64,000 nucleotides of DNA from Diplonema papillatum (GCA_030068145.1 JAPJBO010000230.1:206663-270662), one strand, 5' to 3'. Numbered from the stretch's first letter, positions 45,609 through 56,221 are shown. Notes: generated by a model not told the origin, from the letters alone. Program-made: numbers and translations.

Positions 45609-45943
45609 AACTGTATCAACGACACAAACCGTCGCGCGGGATTCTGAAAAGTTGCAAGAAAAATGAGGAAAAAGAGAGAAAGAAGAGAGAGCAATACATT
45701 TTCCGCTGTTGTGTGGCTTTTCAGTTTTTTTCTTCTTTTTTCTTTTTCGGATTTTCTTTCAAAACCAAAACGTGTGTATTTTGCGTAGTATCTTTGGCTG
45801 TCTCTCAGTCGCAAAAGGCGGCTCTACCACTATTTTTTTTCCTCTCGCTCTATACAAGGGGATGGGTTTTGCTCAACAGAGGGTGGGTTCGAGGGGGATC
45901 ATGCACAGTGGAGAGATGCTAGAGGGAGGCGGCAGCGAATGTG

Positions 45944-45974
<31 letters not shown>

Positions 45975-46833
45975 AATTCTTGAGGATCGCCTCATCCTCG
46001 CTTCTTACCCCTCTCTCTCTCCGCCCACAGCGGCCAGACGACGGCAACCGTGTTGCTGCGGTGGGAGTTCGCTGCCTACACCGGGAGGTTTTGGATTTGT
46101 TTCAGAGTGAAAGTTCACTTGAAACTCCGGGGGTTTAAAGTCTCCGGGTGACCTTCGTCGTGATATACCCTTTGTGCTCTGAGTGTCGTAAGAGTGGTGG
46201 TTAAACGAGGTAAGAGGATCGGTGGGTACCTTGGTTGTTGGTCATTGGTGGTTTCGGCCATTGTCCACATACCTTACTTGCGGTAGGCCCTTTTCGTTGG
46301 GTAGTATATTGAGGTTTCGAGCTTGGAACAGTTCATTTGGTTCCCGTCATCATATGTTAAGTTACCAGTGCTTGCGTATTCGCGTGTTCCGATAAGGGGG
46401 TTTCTAGACGCCGGCATCGATACACCGCTGTGGGGGGCAGGGGAATCGAAGAGAGGAGGGCCACGGTGAACGACTGATGGAACGTACACCGCGAGAGTTA
46501 GGAAAAAGCAGTGCTGTTTACGTAAAGCTGGATTCAAGACGCACGTTAAAACGCCACGGTTCGCGCGACGAGCTTCTCATTTCCTCCAACATTTCATGTT
46601 TGGTAAAAAATAAATCCGTTTTTTTTGACCGAAAACTTACTTGTTGCACTCACTTCTTCCTTTGTGTTTTTCGAGGAACATGAAGATTTCCTGGGATTCC
46701 CTGCAGGAGCAAGGCTCGGGGAAGCACCCGAGGGTAGAAAGAACTCGGATTATTTGGTGGTCCTTGGTGCGCTGGAGGTTACCCTGCCGACACTGCTAAC
46801 AAACCTAGTCCACGCATGCTGATGAGTACCACA

Positions 46834-46882
46834 CTTTGATAACTCGCAACTGGCAGCCTCCTCTTTCCTACAAAGCAGGTGC
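46834..46882 (+). repeat. Family A SINE-like repeat, copy A8 (3' end only)
   Basis: Keeps tcgcaactggcagcctcctc and ctacaaagcaggtgctt. It is joined directly to a family B copy in place of its own A-tail. Confidence 0.7.
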
Positions 46883-47002
46883 TTTGTTTGTGCGCACTTC
46901 CTTCAAACCTGTTTTGTTTTCATCTAACGGGAGTGAGGATAGTACGCTGCCATCGATCTGTTTCTGTTCTTGGCAAATTGCATTTGTTAGACACAAAAAT
47001 GA
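46883..47002 (+). repeat. Family B repeat, copy 3
   Basis: Third copy, immediately following truncated A8: tgtttgtgcgcacttccttc ... gttagacacaaaaatg. Confidence 0.88.
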
Positions 47003-47653
47003 GAACGGCTCGGCCATTTTGCAAATGGAAATGCACGACCGCCAAGACCGTTGGCAGCACGTGTTGCATACTCTGCTACCATCGCATACAAGCGCAGCCA
47101 GCTCCTCGTCCGCTTGAGTAGCCCGCACAAAGCGTACGGCTCGCCTTCGATAATATAATCCATCAGCGGGGGAAGTGCCGACGCACCAAGACTCGAGTTT
47201 TCTTTTTTTTTTTTGGATTTTTTTTTAAATTTTCCCGTTTCGTTTTTCGCCGATTTACTTAGTTCCTCCTCCGCGCGTCACCGGCGGCGGCGGCACAAGA
47301 TCTGCAGGCCCTCCTTAGAGTATCGTGAAGCTCGAAGGATCGAGCTGTCTTCCAATGAAAGGTCAATGGATTCGAGAATCCTCGGGATTCCGCCAAATGA
47401 CTGCCAGCATCATGTGGATGCTGGGTCGTGTAGTATTTCCCGTAACCGTGTCCTGGCACTGCCACCTGACTGCGCTCGGAGGGAAAAAAAGAAAACAGAC
47501 GACCGCTGCACGGGCTTGCGGCGGGTAAATGGGCAAGAGTGGCGGCTAGGTTCTGGAGAGGGGCGATGGAAAAGGGTCTACTCTCCTTTCGCTTCTGACC
47601 TCGTGAAGGGCCGGGTGCGGGGACTACTGGGGAGGAATACTCAGGCTGGTGAA

Positions 47654-47719
47654 TTTCTAGCGTTATTTGTGGATTAGAAGGTCGGTATTTTAAAGTCTCC
47701 GGTTGACCGTAGAGGCTTT
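47654..47719 (+). repeat. Family D repeat, copy 2
   Basis: Matches 40553-40618 without a difference that I can see. It is followed by an A-run and then by the family G hairpin. Confidence 0.85.
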
Positions 47720-47744
47720 CGTAAAAAAAAAAGAATAGGCGTGT

Positions 47745-47838
47745 GTTTGTTCGTACGTGCCGGGGGAGGATTGGCCTGTTAGTGGATGATAGTGAGTGAA
47801 TATGCTCGTTAGGCTAATCTTCTCCCAAACACGCACAA
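47745..47838. repeat. Family G hairpin repeat, copy 2
   Basis: cgtgccgggggaggattggc ... gctaatcttctcccaaacac, with a loop longer by ~25 bp than copy 1 at 30.1 kb. The right arm is the same, and the left arm differs from copy 1 by two transitions (aagattagc to aggattggc). One would weaken pairing and one would leave a G-T pair. Confidence 0.65.
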
Positions 47839-49394
47839 CGCATTATTACTAAGCAAAACAGGCGGCACTGGCTACACATGCCATTCGGCACGCGAGATTT
47901 GCCGCACTGGTGTTGCTTTCTTGCCATGATCCAAGGGGTAATCAGTCCCACCTCTCTCATGGTCAGATTGTCGCGGGAATGTGGGCGAAAGGTACTTCTT
48001 TTTTTTCGTGCGCTCCATGCATTGGCAGCATTGCCATTGCCAATATTGTATGGCAGACTGCTTCTTGTGGTCGGAAAGTTGGTATCTTAAGTGAGAGGAT
48101 GGATTCCGAGTGAGCGTTGGTGACGTCCGCGGGACACTCTTCTTCCTTGGGCACACGAGTTCTTGTCTCCAGATTCGAAAGACAGCAGCCTTGAGTATTC
48201 CCTGCGAGTGGGTACAGAGAAATTCGCACATTTTTTTGGCTAGCAGTATAAAAAAAAGCGTTTTTCCCCGGGGAGGGGGGAGCGGACGAAGCGCATTGGG
48301 TGATTCATGCAAGAGCGAGAGCGGTTATGGGGTAGAGCAGTCCTGTATGCACAGGATGGGTTTAGTCGACTGATCATAATCTTCGAAGGTTAGCGTACCA
48401 AAAAGCGCATCACTAGGTGCCGCCCTGTACGGCTTTCGACTTCACTAACAATGAAACGAAATGCCTAAAAAGACGTGGGCAGCTTGGTCTTTGCGTAATC
48501 AGAATCATGACCTGAAATCGGAAACAAGTTAAAAAAAGAGCAAACGGAAAGTCGACCACAGCGCCTTGCCGTTCTTCGATAATATGGACTCCGGTGCATG
48601 AATCAAACCCTCGAAATATACGCATTCAAGAGTGTCCAAGGTGGCATTCTTCCGCCGTGGGGGAGGGTGAAAGAAAAGGTAGATATTTTCCAGCGCAAGG
48701 GGGAGGGAAAGAGTACAATCGTAACACAGGGGCGTGGGGTGGTATTTTCAACAGCCAGATGAAGTGGGGTAATCGTATGCGCACGGTGAACTGAAGTCAG
48801 AAGCTGGAGTTCGACTAGCGCGTGAGAAGTTTACGCGCGGGGCATGGGAGAAACACGTCTTTCATTCCGTCTCCTGTGGCTGACCGTATGGACTGGCAAG
48901 AGGCAAGCAGCGGACTACGAGTGCATGAGCGCTGTACGCACACATCTGCATTGATAGATAAGCCATTCCGACGTAGTGTGAAAAAACTTCGTCCACACAA
49001 AACAAATAACTCATTCATAAAGGACGCACCTTGCACAGCCAGGGTCGAAAACAACCCGTCTGGGTTCTGACACAGCATGTTGTTTGGACTGGAAACGGAG
49101 CCTCCGACTCCCCACATACAGTCCCGTTTGGTCGCCATTTCTCGGTGCCGTTGGGTGTTTTTCTTTTTTTTTTTTTGCTAGATTAAAGATCTGCATTTCT
49201 TCCCGCTCGGGAGAAAAGGGTAAGCTGAAAGCTTTTTTTTCATTTTGTTTTATTTATTTTTTGCTGAATGCCAGGCAGGGTGCCGATGCTAGGTTTCGGA
49301 GAACGTGTCTGGCGCTCACTTTTTTCGCTGCTCCTCGTATTTGTATAGACTGTTTTTTTGGTTTGTTTTTTCTTGCATTTTTTTTTTTTTTTTT

Positions 49395-49445
49395 TCGAGT
49401 GAAAGTTAGCTTGAACACCGGGGTATTGGAGCCTCCGGGTTTCTG
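49395..49445 (+). repeat. Family H repeat, one of several copies
   Basis: The words gagtgaaagttNNcttga, ccggggNNtt and ctccgggt recur with variation at about 38583-38630, 46107-46160, 37641-37680 and 24770-24820, and reversed at 32010-32060. They are usually next to a homopolymer run. Confidence 0.5.
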
Positions 49446-51022
49446 CCGGATTAAGGGGACACACGAGCAGGCTGTCTGGGAACCATATTCCGTTTGCGTC
49501 TCTGATGGACGTGTACAGTGTACCTTCTGCTATCTTGTTTTTTGTTTCGATTGCTGTTTTTTTTTTTTTTTTTTTTTTCGAACACCTTTCTGAAATAACA
49601 GCGCACTCGGTAGGAGCCTGTGCACCCGCCAACACGCGGGGTCGTGAAGTACCGAAAAGGAGGCAGAAGAAAAAGAAGTGAACCACGTGCGCCTTGCGCC
49701 GACGCAAGGGAGCAACTGCTCGCCCGTTTGTCATTTTCATTCTGCTCTGCCAGTGAGTGTGGATGCAAGCTTCGCACAATTTACTGTTGTCGGATTGCTT
49801 GGCGCGTGAACGAACACTTGTGTGTTGGTCTGAGGCGATTCGGTGAGCGGTTTAGGAACACGATTTGAAGGTAGACATTTTGGGATGGTCTGGAATCCAC
49901 TGCTGGTGTGCTGCTGCCGGAAAGAAATCCGAGTTTAACCCCTTACGGACGGAGGACAAATATTCATTGCCAAAAAAAGCCCGACCCCCGAGCTGGAAGT
50001 TCGGACACTGCGTCTCCAGAGTAAACACACGGCAAAAAGGACCAAGTGTTCGTGTTGCTGTGAACTGGCACTCCGTGGTAGCAGAGGGTCCACCACTAGG
50101 TGATAAGGAGGCTCATCCTAGGGTCGTAAGTGGCCTGGATATTATTATTATTGGGTGGATATAGGGCGATAAGAGGATACGGCCGTCATAAAAATTCTTG
50201 GATTCGCCCAAAGTTCCTCCAGAAGGCTTCTGCGCCCTCTGGGCAACCCCCCTTCCCCTCCGTCTGTAAGAGGTTAATGTTTAAGGGGGCAGCAGGTTCT
50301 GTTTTTGACTGTATTTTGTGTTACCGTCGATCCCGAGGATTGACTTGGGGGGGGGGGGGTCGTTGTATAATGGTTTAGCTTGAAGGGTGTTGGAAAGGTT
50401 GAAAAAGGTTTTGGGGGTCACCGTCGGTTTGTGTTTTTATTTTTTTCTGTATATTTTTTTTGGGGGGTAATTATTTTTTCGGGGGTTCGCGTAACCCTTC
50501 TTTTCCGGAAGATAACGTTATCTTTTCTTTTCTCTCTGGCGCTCTTTTTCTCTCTATCTCTCTCTTTGGCTAGCAAAGCGACTATTGCGACCGACACCAC
50601 GACCACACCCGTAATGAATGTGATCAAGGGCCCCCCACGTTCTACATGTTGAGCAGGGGTTGCCATGTAGCCCGTACCGGTCTAAGCCTTCATTGCAGCT
50701 TCCATAAGCACCCCCGTTGGGACGGGTCCGACGGTCCGTTAGTCATCAGCGACATCGGGCGGGAAAAAGTAAATAAAAAGAAAGGGGAAAAATGGGGGTG
50801 TGGGTGGATAAGCTCGTGGTAGGTTGTTCGGAAATAAGTACAACCTCAAACTACGCCTAGCACAGGGCCAGGCGGCATATACGTGCCTTCATCCTCTCAT
50901 GTTAGTGTGCGTTCACTCGTACAGACACTTCGAGTTTTTCCCGTTAGTCAGGGTAAACGGGTGCGGAGTGAAATATAGACCAGCCAGCAATCAAGAATCC
51001 GATGAGGCTCAAACGACGCGGA

Positions 51023-54000
51023 TCAGAATCTCACACCCGCGAGGTGGCAACGTCTCTCATGCGCGCGGAGTCCCCTCAGACCTTGGAACGTCTGGCCATC
51101 CTTCGTGCATTCGACGGAGCAGTGTTGACATCGCAGCACCGGGGAACCTGTTAACTGCTGTTCAAACAACTGACCATGCGGTGTCAGACATTGGGAGTCC
51201 GGCAAGGGCGGGCAGGGTGGCGAATTACCAAAGGGGCAGAAGGAGTCAGGTGATCCTTCCGACTGCCGGCTCATCAAATTACCGGCTGAACCTGGGGGTG
51301 CAGGCAAGTCGGGTAGCCGATCCTGAGTGGGAAGCACCATGGAGGGTGACGGGGCACGGACAGTCATGTCGTGGGCATTCCGGGGGATCCGGACAAAGGC
51401 CGCGAGGTAAACGTCACCCCACGGAATGTCGTCGACAGAGGTGACGTGCAGGTCGTCGAAGAGGATCCACCCCGTGTCTTGCGCAACGTACGTGACGTAG
51501 TGCCCGCTAGCCGTATCCTCCCCCATGTGCACCACGACGGCCGCGAGGCGTAGCAGATGGTCCGGCGGTCCGAAGAAGGGGGGCAGTTTCACGTCATTCT
51601 GGCGCCTGGCACCGTTTCTCGTGTAGATGCCAAACTGCATCAGAACACATTCAGCTGTCAGACGGAGATCCATGCTTTCAACCACCGTACCTACAGCCTT
51701 GCAGTCGCATACTCTCTCCGGATTCACAAACCCGTGCACGTGGAGAGAGTCTTCCAGCTTCCTTCCGCAAGGAATTTGCAAACATTGCATTACCTGACTG
51801 CTGGAAGAAGTGCGTCCACATGCACTGCATCGTACTGAGCTGGTCCAGCCGTTCTCCAAGCATGTTACGAAGAGTTGGTAGCCCGGGCAGGGGGTCCCCG
51901 TTTCGTCCGGACCCAGCGTCGCACTAGTCGCGCTGAGTATCGCTACCAGAGCTTCGTGCGCATCGTGCTGCCGTGCATCGCAGAAGTTTGCGAACATGCT
52001 CAGGATGGCTTGGACACCCATTCTCCGACAATCCCGGCTACGCTGGTCACCACTGTCGCGAGAGCTTGACAGCATGGCAAAGTAAGCCAGGAAGTCCCCG
52101 AGAAATCCACGGCAGTTGGGGAGGTCCTGCGCAAGGCTCCAGTACATCTCTCTGATCGGCCCAACCCGTAGCAGGAGCTGCAGCACCGCACCAAAGAAGC
52201 ACGTGTTCCCCAGATTCGGGAGGCCGGCGGGGCCAAACAGCGTCGGATCATGCCTCACGGAAGGCGGGTGTGTACAAACGTCTGATCGGTAGCACGTGGA
52301 TGGAGGGGCAACTGTTAGAACCGGTTTGTGGACATTCGAGCGGCGTCGCTTTGAAGCCCGTTGTTCGTCCTCTTCAGCCTTTCGCTTGTGGCCTTTCCGC
52401 GTGGACTCACGGGGGGCGGTCGTGTCAGCCTGTCGGGTCGGTGCTTCGGTGGGCGGTGATCGGGGGGCGTCATCTTCAGCTTCCGGGACAGGTTGGGGGC
52501 GGCCATTGTATTTCACGAAGGGTCTTTCAGCCAGAAGGCGCTCGATCGCAAGGTCCATCGCGGCCGGCTCTGGCAGTGATAGAGTGCGTTCCACCTCGTG
52601 AATGAGCCAGAAGAAGTGCCTCCGCACCTTCCCGCAATGCTCGCCAAATTTGGCCTCTGGGTATGTGTCCAGGAGCCATTTGCGGAATCCACTCTTCAAA
52701 ACGCTTTTCCGGTAACCACGCCGCATGAGTTTCAAGACCGTGTTGTTCATTTCGGTCTTGAAATCATATATGTTGTTGGCGATCCTACCGTTGCGAACGA
52801 GGGCCCCAATGAGGATGCTCGAACCGAAGTTTGACGGGGCCGTAGACAGGACTGACGTGTACGCGAGGGGGCGGTACGGGTAGGCTTTCGCCTTGTCCAA
52901 GACCGACAGTCGCATGTATCGCCTTCCAGACGCGCCGGAGACCTCATGTCGTATCCGTATGCCAAGGAAAGTCGCATCCCCTACGCATGCATTCGTCTGC
53001 TTGTACCCCATGCTGTAGATGGACTCGGGAGGGGGTTTCGTCCCGAAACAGAGCAGGTCATCTATAAAACGGCGCGTCATGCTGAGGAGTGTAGCCCGCC
53101 GGATGTCCCTTTCAGCCAGGAGTCTCATCATGTACCTCTTCTCCTTTGCGTAGCAGAAGAGATTGGCAATGTCTGGGGAGGCGTTAGCGCCCATCGGGAT
53201 GCCCAATATTTGCCGCATGAGGATGCCGTTCACCAGTACGTACGTGTTCGCCAGGCAGAAAGCGAGGAGGGCCTTGAGGTCGTGTGCAGAATATGCTGCC
53301 TGCTGTGAGCTCAGATCCGTCAACAGCATGAACGCAAAACAACGTTTCTTCTTCTGCGGCCCATGTTGGCTCTTCGGTCGTACTAGGACCAGTTCATCAA
53401 CCCGAACGCCGAGCCGTTCGGCCTCCGCTGCAAAGGCTTCGTCGATGGTACCAGCGATTTCCTCCAGCAGTTCCTCGAGTCCCAGCTGGTCGTACATGGT
53501 CGTGAAATCCCATGTACCCGCGACCAGGCCCGAGAGCTCGTCAACATGCGTCTTCAGAAAGAAGGCGGTGTCGTCACTGGACTCCGTGATCCAGAAGAAT
53601 CTAAACCCGGTCGCGTTGAATCGGTCGTTGTCCTCCCTCCGTAGGATCTCCATGACTGATTTCAACAGACCCGTTAGATCCAGCTGTGCATCCGTCGTCG
53701 ATGAAAATGTTGCATCGGGGCGGCGTGTTTCGCGTTCAGGAAAAGTCTCCCCCGGGCCCACAGTGTTTTTGCGGGAGACCCCGGCGATGTACCGCATGGT
53801 TATCACCTCCTTGTGTAGTTTCAAGGTGCCATAAAGGTAGGGGAGGGTGTTCGTGGGGCTCAGCCCTTTTTGCTCCAGGTACGTCTTGTGATCTGCTACG
53901 ACTTCTTCCGGTGTCTTCTCGCTCGGGGCGTAGTTCACGCTGTGGTTAACCTTCGTGTACAGATCCTGGTTGTAGAATCTTCTACACACGAACCCGAAGT

Positions 54001-55522
54001 CGTGAGAACTCTTGTCGACCGGGAGAATTACGAGGTCCTTGTGCAGTTCTCGCAGGCGTCGACGCGATGTGGTTGTCACCTCCGGTTCGGCACCAATACG
54101 CGTCACGCCGACGGTCGACATTATCTTCTCCCGCAGCAGTCTGGCGAAACTAGGCGGGGAGTCATTAAAGTACCCCTCGACGAACAAAGCCACCGCCCTA
54201 TCCACTTCAGTACAAATAGCTTCGTCGCCGCCATCCGGGCGGAACTTGCGACCTTTGTCGAAGAGCGTAACTAGTTCGCTGCAGGTGTCGAGGAGGTGTG
54301 CTTGCCCACACGCATGGCCTTGAATGTGGTATCCTTGCAGCAGATACTTTTGACACGGGCAGTCTTCGGGCGGAGGGGCCGGCTCCGGGGTCGTCTGTCT
54401 TGAAACCTCTGTGAAGTTGGAAAGGAGGACCCCGAGAGGGGGGTTGAGTGACGTAGAGACTCTCGTGTTGATGAATTCCGTGGGGTCGGCGAGGAGAGCA
54501 CGGAGTTGGGCATCATGGCGGAAGATAGCGGCAAGTTTGCGCTCGTCCAGCAGCTTGCTGACCTGTTGGATGCAGAACCACGGGGTTCGTGCCGCACTTT
54601 TCTTCTTTTTCGCGAGGTGGTTTATCTCACCAAGCCGTGCAGTGAGCAGCTCGTCCAGGATCCCCACCTTCGGATGCTGCAGGTGTTCGATCATGAACCG
54701 CCGAACCCACGTCCGAACCCTGTACACCCGGCTCTTCATCCACGGGTTCACGTCATACTCCCGCAGTGCGTCCTCCTCAAGTCCGAAGAGGTGCTGCAAC
54801 TGCCTACGGATGCCGAAGAATCTACCCCGTCCCTGGTTGATCCGTATCTCTTCGCCATCCACGTGAACCCACGGCTCCCCACGCTCGCGTGAAGCTCCTT
54901 GGGCGTCCCGTTCGTTGCCCGGTGCCTTTGTGAACGATGGTGCAGTGCGGGGCTTTTTCCTCCGTCTGTTCAAATCGCTGGCTGTCCTCACCGTGTTGAA
55001 CATCGGCTGCAGCATCGCGATGAACGCCATCTCTATCGGCTCCGACACCCTGTCGAACGAACTCCCGTCGGAGTAAAACGCACCAGGGATGTCGTAGAGC
55101 ACGAAAGCGTACGGCGGGGAAGGGAGGTTCTGTAAGTGACGCTTGAACTGGTCCTGTTTGCTGTTCCTGCCAGACCAGTGTTTGGCGACCCTTTCCTGCA
55201 TCGTCTTGCCTGTCTTGCCGATATATAACAGGTTAGCATGCGAGTCCACGAGTCCATAGATGAGACCCGAAGCCTTGTAGTTGCTCGGGTTCTCCGGCTG
55301 CTGGAGCTTGAGCGTCGCGTATGTGTGTGCAAGCTTCCTCCCGTATCTTCTCAGGAACCGGCTCGTGAATTCCACGCCTTGCTCCTTCCATTTCGACCAG
55401 TCGATCTGCGTCGTCTTTTCCGTCTTCGTACGAACGCAGTCGGTTTGGAAGAAGGGTGCGAGGAATGGTTTCGCAAACTCCGGGCGCCGCCGCATATCCG
55501 CGTCGGCAGGCGGTACACGCAT
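51023..55522 (-). CDS. Penelope-like element polyprotein: GIY-YIG endonuclease, reverse transcriptase, ubiquitin-specific protease, zinc finger (copy 1)
   Basis: Single ORF of 1,499 residues from the first ATG; the frame is open a further 83 codons upstream to 55771 without an ATG. Domain order: GIY-YIG nuclease about 85-179 (IYGL, YIGKT, R111, E164); RT about 490-900 with PVDK (501-504), GTLKLHK, WDFTTMYD (D672), GIPMGANASPDIANL (774-788) and FIDD (D821, D822). A basic bipartite NLS-like linker (1042-1062) follows. The USP domain spans about 1098-1380, with Cys box LPNLGNTCF (C1108), QHDAHE (1185-1190), finger cysteines (1232, 1235, 1272, 1274), GHYVTYV (H1341) and Asp1357. A C-terminal C2H2-like finger (C1465, C1468, H1488, H1493) resembles R2-type fingers. 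N-terminal GIY-YIG is the order known from the Naiad/Chlamys Penelope clades; the fused USP is the novelty. All catalytic residues look intact. Confidence 0.92.
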   Translation of the reverse strand: MRVPPADADMRRRPEFAKPFLAPFFQTDCVRTKTEKTTQIDWSKWKEQGVEFTSRFLRRYGRKLAHTYATLKLQQPENPSNYKASGLIYGLVDSHANLLYIGKTGKTMQERVAKHWSGRNSKQDQFKRHLQNLPSPPYAFVLYDIPGAFYSDGSSFDRVSEPIEMAFIAMLQPMFNTVRTASDLNRRRKKPRTAPSFTKAPGNERDAQGASRERGEPWVHVDGEEIRINQGRGRFFGIRRQLQHLFGLEEDALREYDVNPWMKSRVYRVRTWVRRFMIEHLQHPKVGILDELLTARLGEINHLAKKKKSAARTPWFCIQQVSKLLDERKLAAIFRHDAQLRALLADPTEFINTRVSTSLNPPLGVLLSNFTEVSRQTTPEPAPPPEDCPCQKYLLQGYHIQGHACGQAHLLDTCSELVTLFDKGRKFRPDGGDEAICTEVDRAVALFVEGYFNDSPPSFARLLREKIMSTVGVTRIGAEPEVTTTSRRRLRELHKDLVILPVDKSSHDFGFVCRRFYNQDLYTKVNHSVNYAPSEKTPEEVVADHKTYLEQKGLSPTNTLPYLYGTLKLHKEVITMRYIAGVSRKNTVGPGETFPERETRRPDATFSSTTDAQLDLTGLLKSVMEILRREDNDRFNATGFRFFWITESSDDTAFFLKTHVDELSGLVAGTWDFTTMYDQLGLEELLEEIAGTIDEAFAAEAERLGVRVDELVLVRPKSQHGPQKKKRCFAFMLLTDLSSQQAAYSAHDLKALLAFCLANTYVLVNGILMRQILGIPMGANASPDIANLFCYAKEKRYMMRLLAERDIRRATLLSMTRRFIDDLLCFGTKPPPESIYSMGYKQTNACVGDATFLGIRIRHEVSGASGRRYMRLSVLDKAKAYPYRPLAYTSVLSTAPSNFGSSILIGALVRNGRIANNIYDFKTEMNNTVLKLMRRGYRKSVLKSGFRKWLLDTYPEAKFGEHCGKVRRHFFWLIHEVERTLSLPEPAAMDLAIERLLAERPFVKYNGRPQPVPEAEDDAPRSPPTEAPTRQADTTAPRESTRKGHKRKAEEDEQRASKRRRSNVHKPVLTVAPPSTCYRSDVCTHPPSVRHDPTLFGPAGLPNLGNTCFFGAVLQLLLRVGPIREMYWSLAQDLPNCRGFLGDFLAYFAMLSSSRDSGDQRSRDCRRMGVQAILSMFANFCDARQHDAHEALVAILSATSATLGPDETGTPCPGYQLFVTCLENGWTSSVRCSACGRTSSSSQVMQCLQIPCGRKLEDSLHVHGFVNPERVCDCKAVGTVVESMDLRLTAECVLMQFGIYTRNGARRQNDVKLPPFFGPPDHLLRLAAVVVHMGEDTASGHYVTYVAQDTGWILFDDLHVTSVDDIPWGDVYLAAFVRIPRNAHDMTVRAPSPSMVLPTQDRLPDLPAPPGSAGNLMSRQSEGSPDSFCPFGNSPPCPPLPDSQCLTPHGQLFEQQLTGSPVLRCQHCSVECTKDGQTFQGLRGLRAHERRCHLAGVRF

Positions 55523-56221
55523 CTTGACCCGTTCCGGTAGGACCTCGCGCGTTTGTGGACCGGGTCGTCGCAAAACCGGACACGCGGAACAGTCGGGGGG
55601 TTTTTTTTGGGGGGACGGTGGGTCGTCGTGGAGGAAGGCCAACGAGTCGGAGGGAAGATCTATGACGTAACGTAACGTAACGGAAGGGGTGATAGGGAGG
55701 GGCGGGCGGATGGGGCGGCTTGTTCGTCTGGACGGTCGGCGGTGCAATACACGGGGGGGTAGGGAATTCACGCTTCTAAACTACTGCTACTGGTTTTTTT
55801 GCCAGGCTCAGGGCCCGACGCGTCTTTTGTCGATTTTCTGGGGTTTCGGTTGTACAATGGAACAGGTCCCGATTGGTAGTGACGAGACCGTACGGGGGCA
55901 GGATGGAGTTCACCTAAACTCTGCCCGGTCTCGATGCCGTGGTTGGTGGTACAGCGGGGCGAAGTCGATTTGGGTGGACCGTCTCCCTACCTGTACCGGT
56001 TGCTTCCTTCTCGTCGGTTGTGTGCACAAGGCGGGTTTTTTTCGGGCTCTGTACGTCCCTCGCGTCAGAGCCCTCAGAAAGCGAGCGGGTTCTTTTTTTG
56101 AGAGGTCACCCCGCGGCGTTTGGGGTGACTGGGTGGGTACGGCCGCTCCGTCCACCTAGGCCCCGGAATGAACCGGGTTCCCCTGTCGTTGATGGGAGAA
56201 GGACACAACAAACGAAGCACT

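Larger units (their letters stand above)
34851..50359. other. 15-kb gene-poor stretch dominated by poly-A/T tracts and dispersed repeats
   Basis: Contains at least a dozen homopolymer A or T runs of 15-35 bp (for example 35831-35852, 38129-38160, 38463-38493, 45943-45970). It also has G-runs (39125, 44648-44690, 50347) and the repeat families listed separately. Two GC-richer islands, 39660-39990 and 47260-47540, could hide exons but no frame is convincing. A plus-strand frame at 41193-41401 has a coding-like look without support. The region could be intergenic or a giant intron. Confidence 0.4.

Noticed and set aside
50380-50652. Plus-strand ORF of 90 codons repeated at 58281
   Set aside because: It lies in the 3' non-coding part of the element on the opposite strand and translates T- and CT-rich sequence. 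No domain.
50735-50760. Possible hammerhead ribozyme core (CTGATGA on the element strand) expected in some Penelope-like elements
   Set aside because: No GAAA box or closing stem II follows at a workable distance. The similar words at 46818 and 57810 also fail.
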